A stretch of 15,522 bases of DNA from DRQF01 sp964559135 (GTDB lineage Bacteria > Planctomycetota > GCA-002687715 > DRQF01). Positions 1 through 7,300 of this stretch are shown here, one piece after another. The first letter of the stretch is position 1; every line of letters starts with the position of its first letter. A program made the position numbers and the translations under genes. The stretch is taken from positions 1 to 15,522 of the forward strand of contig CAZLGG010000094.1 in the NCBI GenBank assembly GCA_964559135.1, read 5' to 3'. The notes below the pieces were generated by a model, which saw nothing but the letters and a program-made list of their open reading frames with translations, was not told where the DNA came from and did not search any database.

Positions 1-970
1 GGGAGCGAATGCGTGCGTAGAGCTCATGAACTCCTTCGGCCAGGTTGATCGGATCATGTCGGATCTGGGGTCCGTCCTCGATCACCGGAGTTCGAAGAAC
101 GAAGAGGTTGCCTTCATCGGCGCGGGCGGAATCCAGGGTGACCGGAAAGGAACCCGCCTTGGCGTAGAGATCCATGAGTTCGTCGCTGGCGCGGTCCGAG
201 GGAACGATCACGGCTTCGACACGCGGCGAGGGGTCCAACCGCGTGAGCGCATCCAGGTGATCGATCACGTCGAACCCGTCGGTCTCCCCGGGTTGAGTCA
301 TGAGATTCGAAACGAGCACCATGGGAGCCTTGGACCTATTGAGAGCCTCGACCATGCCTGGCACGAGGAGGTTGGGAATGATGCTCGTGTACAGGGAGCC
401 GGGCCCCAGCACGATGAGATCCGCGGATTCGATCGAGTCCACGATCTCCTGGGAAACCGGTGGCGGAACAGGAACCAGTCGGATCCTTCGAATCGGCTTG
501 CCGGACAAGGAGATCACCTGCTCTCCGGTACTCTTCGAGCCGTCCGGGTGCTCGGCGACGAGCACGACCATGGTCTCCGTGGCTGGAATGACCCGGCCGC
601 GAACCCCGAGCAAGGCACGAGCACGTTCGATCGCTCCTCGGAAATCACCCGTGAGTCGGGTCAAGACGGCGATGAACAAGTTTCCGAAGGCATGCCCCTC
701 CAACATCGAATCCTCGAATCGATATTGAAAAAGCTCACCGAGGATCGGGTCCGCGTCGGAAAGGGCGACCAAGCAGTTTCGGATGTCGCCGGGCGGCGGA
801 ATCTCGAAGTCCTTCCTCAAACGCCCGGAACTCCCGCCGTCATCCGCGACGGTGATGATGGCCGTAAGATCATCGCCCCGGCGATGGAGTCCATTCAAAA
901 GGCCATGGAGCCCCGTTCCTCCGCCGAGGGCCACGATGCGAAGCGGTTTGTCACTGGGCTGGGCCTTCAT
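1..970 (-). CDS. yvcK: YvcK/CofD-like gluconeogenesis and cell-shape factor (3' end cut by window edge)
   Basis: Reading the minus strand from the ATG at 970 gives 323 open codons with no stop before the window edge. The protein shows the whole YvcK/CofD-like pattern: GGGTG in a Rossmann-type loop (residues 16-20), DDGGSSGRLR (43-52), PPGDIRNCL (59-67), GHAFGNL (92-98), GPGSLYTS (189-196) and NLMTQPGET (222-230). Known family members are about 310-330 residues, so only a few C-terminal residues should be missing. YvcK binds UDP-sugars and is needed for growth on gluconeogenic carbon sources and for normal cell shape in Bacillus; the CofD relatives are phospholactate transferases, but the N-terminal glycine motif and bacterial context favour YvcK. 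The ATG at 970 is preceded by AAGGAG at 986-991, a long 15-base spacing; an in-frame GTG at 1039 is possible but has no ribosome-binding site. A terminator separates it from hpf, so it may have its own promoter. Confidence 0.93.
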   Translation of the reverse strand, partial: MKAQPSDKPLRIVALGGGTGLHGLLNGLHRRGDDLTAIITVADDGGSSGRLRKDFEIPPPGDIRNCLVALSDADPILGELFQYRFEDSMLEGHAFGNLFIAVLTRLTGDFRGAIERARALLGVRGRVIPATETMVVLVAEHPDGSKSTGEQVISLSGKPIRRIRLVPVPPPVSQEIVDSIESADLIVLGPGSLYTSIIPNLLVPGMVEALNRSKAPMVLVSNLMTQPGETDGFDVIDHLDALTRLDPSPRVEAVIVPSDRASDELMDLYAKAGSFPVTLDSARADEGNLFVLRTPVIEDGPQIRHDPINLAEGVHELYARIRS

Positions 971-1021
971 TTGCGAAATGACGATCTCCTTGAAACCTGC
1001 CCCGCGGCTGAGCGGCGCCTC

Positions 1022-1027
1022 ATTGTA
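1022..1027 (-). promoter_or_regulatory. Possible -10 element for yvcK
   Basis: Minus-strand TACAAT (five of six matches to TATAAT) lies 52 bases upstream of the yvcK ATG and just downstream of the hpf terminator, where a new promoter would be needed if that terminator is efficient. No good -35 hexamer is visible 17 bases upstream (the sequence there is CTTTTC). The match is short and could be chance. Confidence 0.25.
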
Positions 1028-1045
1028 GGCGGCGACCACGCTACG

Positions 1046-1075
1046 AAAAGAGCCGGGGAAGGACATCCCCGGCTC
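1046..1075 (-). terminator. Rho-independent terminator after hpf
   Basis: On the minus strand a perfect 10-bp GC-rich stem (GAGCCGGGGA pairing with TCCCCGGCTC, six-base loop TGTCCT) is followed at once by TTTTC. It starts 24 bases after the hpf stop codon. Stem strength is high but the T tract is short, so read-through into yvcK is possible. This is the only convincing intrinsic terminator in the window and marks the likely 3' end of the transcript carrying truA and hpf. Confidence 0.8.
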
Positions 1076-1078
1076 ATG

Positions 1079-1092
1079 ACTCGAAATCGAGT
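1079..1092 (-). repeat. Small inverted repeat between hpf stop and terminator
   Basis: ACTCGA and TCGAGT separated by two bases form a 6-bp inverted repeat directly upstream of the terminator hairpin. It could be an accessory hairpin or a small operator, but it is short enough to be chance. Confidence 0.25.
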
Positions 1093-1099
1093 TATCTGT

Positions 1100-1420
1100 T
1101 CAGGCTACGAAGGATGCGCCGTTCTTGGGGCGCTTCGCCTGGAGTCGCTCCTTCAGGCGCCGCACCTGCGCTTCAACCTTGTTCTTGGCGATTCTCGCGG
1201 CCTGTCTCACCGTGGGAGCATCGGCCCTTGCAACGAAGGCACGCCCCTTGGGGGCGCCGACTGTCAACTCGACGATCCTCTGATCACCGTCCTGATCCAC
1301 GACGACACGCGCATCGTGGAGGCCATCGAAGAACCTCAGGAGTTTTTGAACTCCCTGGGTGATCTCCTCGCGAAGTTTGTCGGAAAGGGCCACGTGACGA
1401 CTACTGATCACGATATCCAT
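1100..1420 (-). CDS. hpf: Ribosome hibernation promoting factor, short form
   Basis: The 106-residue product begins MDIVISSRHVALSDKLREEI and has the single alpha/beta domain of the HPF/RaiA (YfiA) family: a first strand with the typical GRH-like turn (here SRH), a helix ending near KLLRFFDG, three strands, and a final basic helix with many Lys and Arg. These proteins bind the 30S decoding channel and inactivate ribosomes in stationary phase or stress. It lacks the C-terminal dimerisation domain of long HPF, so it is the short type. The start at 1420 is chosen because GAGGAG sits six bases upstream; an in-frame ATG at 1438 would add six residues and overlap the truA stop as ATGA. Its position directly after truA suggests co-transcription. 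A terminator follows. Confidence 0.9.
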   Translation of the reverse strand: MDIVISSRHVALSDKLREEITQGVQKLLRFFDGLHDARVVVDQDGDQRIVELTVGAPKGRAFVARADAPTVRQAARIAKNKVEAQVRRLKERLQAKRPKNGASFVA

Positions 1421-1426
1421 TGCAGG

Positions 1427-1432
1427 CTCCTC
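1427..1432 (-). promoter_or_regulatory. Ribosome-binding site that decides the hpf start
   Basis: GAGGAG on the minus strand, six bases before the ATG at 1420. The alternative ATG at 1438 lies upstream of this site and has no comparable sequence of its own, so 1420 is the better start. Confidence 0.7.
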
Positions 1433-1434
1433 AG

Positions 1435-2268
1435 TCATGGAGGGAGCGGCCCACCCTCGCTGGGACGGACGCCACCGCTCCCTAAGCGCTCCCCATAGGA
1501 TACCTCAAGCAGGGTCAACGCGTGAGGGGGAAGCGTGGGACCGGCGGATTCTCGCGTCCCTGAAATGAGGATTTCCGGGATATCGTCCGCCGCGATTTTT
1601 CCGAGACCGACGTAAACCAATGTCCCCGCCAGGATTCGCACCATATTGTATAAGAACCCACCTCCGGAGACGTCCATTCGGATCAGACGTCCCGAGCGGC
1701 GAATCTTGAAATGATGGATCTCGCGCACCGTGTCACCCTGCCTCGCGGCTTCCTTGCAGAACCCCCGAAAGTCGTGACGCCCCACGAAATGCGCTGCCGC
1801 GCGAGCCATGGCGTCGGTGTCCATGTCCGCGAACACGCGGTAGACGCGTCGCCTCATCAGAGGCGACCCGACTCGCCCCTCCAGGACTGTGTACCGATAG
1901 GTCTTGGACACGGCGTCGAATCTCGCGTGGAAGAACAGATCGACGACTTCGAGTTCGCGGACGGCAATGTCCGCCGGCAACAACGCGTTCAGAGCGCGAT
2001 GCAACTCGTCGACCGCCATGGGGTTCTCGAGAATGAAAGACGCCACCTGACCTTCCGCGTGTACGCCGGCGTCGGTTCTCCCTGAACCGTTCAGCGTACA
2101 CCTTTCCCCCGTGATCCGGAACAGCGTGTCCTCGATCACCTCCTGAATTCCCAGGCCGTTCTTCTGTCGCTCCCACCCGGCGTAGGCTTCGCCGTCGTAT
2201 TCGATGACCATGCGGAAGTTCCGGGGCGCGGCGGGGAGCCCATTGGCTCGGTCAGGTTCCCTCGCCAT
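1435..2268 (-). CDS. truA: tRNA pseudouridine(38-40) synthase TruA
   Basis: From the ATG at 2268 the product is 277 residues, the usual size for TruA (E. coli 270). It shows the opening strand MVIEYDGEAYAGWERQ (residues 20-35), the catalytic-aspartate motif GSGRTDAGVHA (Asp66, matching Asp60 of E. coli), the FHARFDAVSKTYRY tRNA-binding segment, and GGGFLYNMVRILAGTL near the C terminus. TruA isomerises uridines 38-40 in the anticodon arm of many tRNAs, which helps keep the reading frame. The open frame extends upstream to 2325, but that extension lies inside the pentapeptide gene and is unlike TruA; GAGG nine bases before 2268 supports this start, with ATGs at 2274 and 2211 as alternatives. 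It overlaps the pentapeptide gene by 17 bases and abuts hpf, suggesting translational coupling. Confidence 0.95.
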   Translation of the reverse strand: MAREPDRANGLPAAPRNFRMVIEYDGEAYAGWERQKNGLGIQEVIEDTLFRITGERCTLNGSGRTDAGVHAEGQVASFILENPMAVDELHRALNALLPADIAVRELEVVDLFFHARFDAVSKTYRYTVLEGRVGSPLMRRRVYRVFADMDTDAMARAAAHFVGRHDFRGFCKEAARQGDTVREIHHFKIRRSGRLIRMDVSGGGFLYNMVRILAGTLVYVGLGKIAADDIPEILISGTRESAGPTLPPHALTLLEVSYGERLGSGGVRPSEGGPLPP

Positions 2269-3097
2269 TCTCATCGTCCTCGACGGGCCACCTCGTGCCG
2301 TCCAGTTTGCAATCCACGAAGCCATCGGTCACGATCTCGGTGCCGCGAAAATCCGCAGCGCTGAGATCGCACCGCAAAAAACGCGTCTCGCGGACGAGTG
2401 CCCCGTGAAACGTCGCCTCGGAAAAATCCGTCTTCCCCAGAAAAGCTCCCTTGAAGTCCACCCCGTCGAGCGTTGCCCCCTCGAAAGTGGCCTCGGTGAG
2501 ATCGCAACCTCGCATGTGCGCGTCCTGCCAATGGCTCGCGGTGAAATCAGAAGAGGACAGATTGGCGTGTTCCAGGTCGGCCGCCAAGAAGGAAGCCCCG
2601 TCACACCGCGCCTCGGTGAGATCGACATGGCGCAGCCCCGCGGTGTCGAAAACGGCCTCCGAGAAATTCGCGTTGCGGGCGCGTGCCCCCTCGAGGAGCG
2701 CGCATTCGAACCGCGACATGGATGCCGACACCTCGCTGAGATCGGCCTTGCTGAGAATCGCCAGGTCGAATCGACCGCGGGTCAATACGGCCCCCTGGAA
2801 GTCGGCATCCGTGGCATCGGCCCTCACCAAAGAAGCCTCCGTCAGGTCGGCCAAAGCGAATCGCGCCCCAGTCAGACACGCTCCGTCGAGGTTGCATCCG
2901 GCGAGGTCCGCCCCGGTGAGATCACATCCCGACAGATCGATACCGGCGAGGTCGGCTCCGGCCAGATGCGCCCCCTTGAGAGCCCCTTCACGAGCAGCCG
3001 CCTCCAACGCCGCTCGGGCAGCCGCCCAGTCCACGACCTCCGCCGCGGGCAACCCCAAAACGGTCAGCGGTCGTCTGTTGTCATGTGTCGAAACCAT
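2252..3097 (-). CDS. Pentapeptide-repeat protein with 47 unbroken repeats
   Basis: The 281-residue product is almost entirely A(D/N)LXX-type pentapeptides. After a 35-residue alanine-rich helical lead, the central hydrophobic residue falls at every fifth position from Leu40 to Trp270 without a shift: 47 repeats, or nearly 12 turns of a right-handed four-sided beta-helix. Leu and Phe dominate the centre, with Ala, Val, Ile, Cys, Met or Trp at a few places. The surface looks acidic and the tail EDDENGEG is strongly so. Some members of this fold (MfpA, Qnr) mimic DNA and protect gyrase, but others have unrelated or unknown roles, and nothing here identifies a target. No signal peptide is visible, so it is probably cytoplasmic. 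The start at 3097 lacks a clear ribosome-binding site. It overlaps truA by 17 bases. Confidence 0.88.
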   Translation of the reverse strand: MVSTHDNRRPLTVLGLPAAEVVDWAAARAALEAAAREGALKGAHLAGADLAGIDLSGCDLTGADLAGCNLDGACLTGARFALADLTEASLVRADATDADFQGAVLTRGRFDLAILSKADLSEVSASMSRFECALLEGARARNANFSEAVFDTAGLRHVDLTEARCDGASFLAADLEHANLSSSDFTASHWQDAHMRGCDLTEATFEGATLDGVDFKGAFLGKTDFSEATFHGALVRETRFLRCDLSAADFRGTEIVTDGFVDCKLDGTRWPVEDDENGEGT

Positions 3098-3104
3098 GGG
3101 GCAT

Positions 3105-3120
3105 GGTAGCCAACCCTACC
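3105..3120 (-). repeat. Hairpin just upstream of the pentapeptide gene start
   Basis: GGTAG and CTACC (minus strand, six-base loop) flank the place where a ribosome-binding site for the ATG at 3097 would be expected. With only five base pairs it may be chance, but it could reduce translation of that gene. Confidence 0.25.
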
Positions 3121-3138
3121 CCCCCGGAGCCACCTCCT

Positions 3139-3167
3139 CGGGACAAGAACGACAGGGGACTGTCCCG
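3139..3167. repeat. Palindromic GGGACA/TGTCCC element, possibly REP-like
   Basis: CGGGACA (3139-3145) and TGTCCCG (3161-3167) are perfect inverted copies around a 15-base loop; within it GACAG/CTGTC and GGGAC/GTCCC can pair in alternative ways (3151-3166). The 79-base gap between the helical-repeat gene and the pentapeptide gene is mostly this structure. There is no T tract, so it is not a standard terminator. Nested palindromes of this kind in intergenic gaps resemble REP elements, but only one copy is seen here. Confidence 0.45.
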
Positions 3168-3176
3168 TGCGGGTCG

Positions 3177-4265
3177 TCAGGGCTTGCGCTTCGTCGTCCG
3201 AATCCGTTCGAGGGCCTTCTCGAGGCTCCTGCGGGCCTCCGGATCGACGATGCGCTGCAACGCCTCCTCGAGGGCCTCCGCGTGAGCCGGCTGCAAGTTT
3301 CGAATCAGGAACTGAAGACGGGCATGGCTGACGCCCGGCCCCTTCATCCCGCGAAGCACTTCCGGGACGAGTTCGGGCTTCTTCATGAAGCTGAGGCTCT
3401 GGGCGGCCGCGTGACACACCTCCGGTTTCTCGGAGGCGGAGCAGGCGGTGGCGAGAACGGCCTTCGGGCCGGACATGCCGGACATACCTGCCAGCGTATT
3501 GAACACGCGGCAACACAGAACGGCTTCATCCGCGGGAAGCGAACGAGCGAACTCGAGCAGACGATCGACGACCTCGGGTGAACCGTGGAATCTGAGCAGC
3601 GTGACGACCTGACGAAGGGTTTCCGGTTGGGTCTCGCGGGCCAACTCCTCCACCAAGAACTGACGCACCAGAGGCTCGGGAAAGGCGTCGAGAGCCTGAA
3701 GAATGAGGAATCGGGTGCCGCTCTGCTTGGATTTCCTGTAGATGCTCACGGCCTGTTTGAAGACCTGAGGCCGCCCATCCCTCTTCCATCCCTCGATCAC
3801 CCGGGTCGTGTGCTCCTTGAAGTATTTTTCCCAGTAGGGAAGTGCGCGATCGGTGCGCAGCGCTCCGGAAAGGGCGAGGAGGAATCCTCGAAGGCCCGTA
3901 GGAGGATTCGGGCGATTGAGTTCGGCCTCGATGACGGGCCAGTCCCCCGGCTGGACTTCCCGGACCAGGGCCTCCATGGCCGTCTTGAGCCGGTCTCGGG
4001 CCTGGGGTGTCTTGGGGCCGAGTTGCGTCAGGATCTTACGAAACGTCTCGAGATCGCTCCTGAACGACGAAGCCTGGCGGGGTCTCCCTTCCGCGCGAAT
4101 CGTGAGGACTTTGTCCCCCAACCGAACACTCCATTCCTTGCCTTCGGTCGGCTTGGAAGGTTTCTTGCGCTTGGCCGCCGAATCGGTCGTGAGCAGAACA
4201 CCCGCCATGCCGAGCATGACGCCCCCCAAGATCATCACAACCATCAGACTCTTGTATCGCGTCAT
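3177..4265 (-). CDS. Membrane-anchored or exported helical-repeat (HEAT/ARM-like) protein, function unknown
   Basis: I do not recognise a named family. The 362-residue product starts MTRYKSLMVVMILGGVMLGM, a hydrophobic segment at residues 5-26 that reads as a signal anchor or uncleaved signal peptide, followed by a basic linker (31-43). A short strand-rich piece (44-60) precedes an all-helical region from about 66 to 355 of roughly 35-40-residue helix pairs typical of HEAT-like solenoids, for example FLILQALDAFPEPLVRQFLV and TLRQVVTLLRFHGSPEVVDR. Such solenoids usually bind proteins. There are four cysteines (Cys251, Cys252, Cys275, Cys284); if exported these could form disulfides. GGAGGT five bases before the ATG at 4265 makes the start secure. 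It lies 68 bases downstream of smc in the same direction, but the membrane segment argues against a direct condensin role. Confidence 0.75.
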   Translation of the reverse strand: MTRYKSLMVVMILGGVMLGMAGVLLTTDSAAKRKKPSKPTEGKEWSVRLGDKVLTIRAEGRPRQASSFRSDLETFRKILTQLGPKTPQARDRLKTAMEALVREVQPGDWPVIEAELNRPNPPTGLRGFLLALSGALRTDRALPYWEKYFKEHTTRVIEGWKRDGRPQVFKQAVSIYRKSKQSGTRFLILQALDAFPEPLVRQFLVEELARETQPETLRQVVTLLRFHGSPEVVDRLLEFARSLPADEAVLCCRVFNTLAGMSGMSGPKAVLATACSASEKPEVCHAAAQSLSFMKKPELVPEVLRGMKGPGVSHARLQFLIRNLQPAHAEALEEALQRIVDPEARRSLEKALERIRTTKRKP

Positions 4266-4333
4266 TGCGGACCTCCGGGGTGCTTATCGGCACGACGGAG
4301 GTTCGAACTGAAGCGGGCTCGGCGGCGGAGCGC

Positions 4334-7300
4334 TCAGGCCTCCTCTTCGATTTCTTTTTCCGCGGGAGCCTCCCTGGACGCCTTCCGGCGACGGGGTGGG
4401 GGCCCCACGCTGTCGATCGTGCCGCGCTTGCCTCCATGAGCCACCTCCTCACCCGCGGCCGCCATGTCGACCATGACATCCCCGACCAGAGGCCGTGCCG
4501 ACGTCGACGTCGAGGTCGACTCGGCCGTGTTCGGGCCGCCGCGCCGACGACGGCCCCGCTTAGGGTTTCCGTTTCCCGGTGACTCATCGGAGTCGGGCGG
4601 CACCATAATCTCACCGTCTTCCCCCACATCCTCGAATCGAACCCCCACCCGTCTCGATACGCCCCGCTCGCCCATGGTGACGCCGTAGAGCAGATCCGCG
4701 CGCGCCATCGTCCGGCGACTGTGGGTGATGAGGACGAACTGCGTCCTCCCCAGGAATTCGTCCAGGAGCATGCAGAATCGCTCGGTGTTGTCCTCGTCGA
4801 GGGCCGCGTCGACTTCGTCGAGCAGACAGCAGGGGCAAGGATGCGCCCGGATGATGGCGAAGAGCAGGGAAACCGCGGTGAGCGTCCGTTCCCCACCGGA
4901 AAGCAGCGTGATGCTGCGTGCCTCCTTACCCGGGGGCTTCGCCGTGATTTCGATGCCGGACTCCAGGGGATTCTCGGGATCGACAAGGACGATGTCGGCA
5001 CGCCCGCCGCCGAAGAGCTTGCGGAAGATGCCCTGGAAATGGTCGCGCACGCGGTCGAAGGTCTCGATGAAGAGCTTCGTCGACTGGGCCTCGATGTCCG
5101 CGAGAATTCGAGTGAGTCGGTTCTTGCTGTGCAACAGATCGTCGCGCTGGGCGACGAGGAACGTGAGCCGCTCCTGAACTTCCTCGAGATCTTCGATCGC
5201 CGCCAAATTGACGTTGCCGAGACGGCGCAGGCTGTTGCGGACCTCCTCCAGCTCCGCCTCGACGGCCTCCCAATCCACGTCGTCGGGCACCTCGTAGTCC
5301 CTGTAGAGAGCCTGCAAGTCCAGGTCCAACTCCTCCCTCACCTTCTCCACGAGAGCCTCGCACCCGACGCGGAGTTCAGAGCGCCGGATTTCCAATCCGT
5401 GAATCTCCTCCGACAATTCCGCCAACACGCGATCCAACCTCTGGATCGCAGCGACGGCCTCGTCGTAGTGGCGTCGGATCGCGCCCACCGACTGCTCCGC
5501 TTCTGCGAGCTGCTCTTTCAGGGCGACCAATTCCTTCTCCAGCCGATTCGCGAGGTCCGCCTGCTCCGCCGCTTCCTTCTCGGAAGCGCTTCGGTCGCCG
5601 GCATAGGCGGAAAGCTCCTCCCTGTAGCGTTCCACGGTCTTGCGAGCTCTGTCACGCCTCTCCTCGAGATGGCTGAGCGTCTCTTCGGTTCCTTGCAACC
5701 TCTGCGACTCTCGCGCGAATTCGACGCGTTCGTTCTCCAGGGCGCGCTGAGCCTCGTCCAGGGCCTTCAGTCCCACCTCGCGCTCGCCTCCGCGGGTCGC
5801 CCGAAGGCTCTCGACCTCGGCAAGCGATGCGACCACCTGCTTCAACGCATCGCCCGCGTTCACGCGCTCGGCATCGAGCTTGGCCAAGCGATCCCGGGCG
5901 GCCGAGTTTCTTTGGGTCAGCTGGCCGTCCTCGTCCTCCAGACGCGCCATCTCCGCACGGAGCGCCGTCAATGCGTGTTCCGTTTCACCGCACTCCCGCG
6001 CCACTTGCGCGGAGGACTTCTCCGCCTCGGCGACCGCGCGTGCGGACTCCACGGCGCGAGCACGACTCTGCTGTAGAGCCGCTTCGAGACTCGGGACTTC
6101 CTCGTCAGCGACGGCGAGCTCGGCCCGCAATTCGAGCAACTCGGCGCGAAGGGCCAGCTGGCCTCGCTCGTCCGAAGCGCGACCGGTCGCGAGGACCCCC
6201 CCTTCTCGAACGACGGCACCGCGCGGCGTCACGATCACGCCCGAGGGATCCGTGGCGTCCTGGAGTACTCGGGAGAGATCCTCGTGATCCACGAGGCGAA
6301 CCCCGCGAAGCAGGTGCGCCACGACGCGAGTGAAATCATCCCGCGTGACCCGCACCCCCTCGGGCAGCTCACCCGCCTCCGCGGTGAAGAGTTCGAGAGG
6401 GACGAAGACGGCCCGCCCTTCCCCCTTTTCATCCAACCACCGAGCGCCGGCGACGGCATCTGCAACCGTGTCCACGATCATCGCCTGGAGCGTCTCGCCC
6501 AGCGCTGCCTCCACGGCGTCGGCGTGGTTCAAATCCACCTCGATCCCGTCGATGAGGAGGCCTCGGAATCCGGGAAGAAAACTCTCGTCGGCGGCGCGCG
6601 CGTCGAGAAGCAACCGGACTCCGTCCTGCAGGATGTCCCTCCGACCCAGATGGCTCTCGAGAGCTTCCACGCGCGCCGCAAGCCGGGCCCGTCCGGCCAG
6701 GGCCTCCCGATGACGATCGCCGATTTCGACGACGCTTTCCTGGCAACGGGTCTTCTCCGCCCTGGCGGCCTCCAAGGCGCCGTCGGCCTCACTGCGCCGC
6801 GACGCGAGCCGCGAGGCTTCCGCCTCCTTGTCACGAAGAGATTGAACGAGCCCCTCCTTGCGCCGGGCGATCTCCTGCCCCGCTTCCTGGGCCCGTTCGA
6901 TCTCGCCTTTCCAGCGCTCTTGCTCGGCCTCGATGCGAGCGATCTCTCTTTCCAGCTCGAGGCTCCGACGGCTGAGGGATTCGAACCTCTGCTCCGTTTC
7001 CCGCAGACTCGCCTCGAGGCCCTTCGATGTCTCTTTCAGCAGCCGGACCTGTTCTTCCTTGTCCCCGAGGGTGTTCCGACGCAACTCGAGAGCCGCCCTC
7101 AGAGCTTCCAGGTCCCCAGTCACTTCCTCGATGCGCTCGTCCGTACGCGTCGCCTCCGCGGCGAGCGCCTCGATTTCTCTTTTGCGGTTGGCCGCCCGTC
7201 CTTCCAGGTTCGAGAGGTTCCTCTCGTGGAGCGAGACGAGATCCCGCGCCCCTTTGATCTGCGCCTCCAAACGAGTCGTCTGCTGACGGAGAGCACTCAG

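Noticed and set aside
26..1498. A 490-codon plus-strand open frame opposite yvcK and hpf
   Set aside because: It crosses a terminator and two well-supported minus-strand genes and shows no recognisable motif.
2204..3581. Plus-strand open frames with apparent repeats opposite the pentapeptide gene
   Set aside because: The repeats are the complement of the pentapeptide periodicity, not an independent protein.
4721..6076. A 451-codon plus-strand open frame opposite smc
   Set aside because: It mirrors the SMC coiled coil; its Leu/Gln/His-rich composition is what the complement of Glu/Leu/Arg heptads gives.
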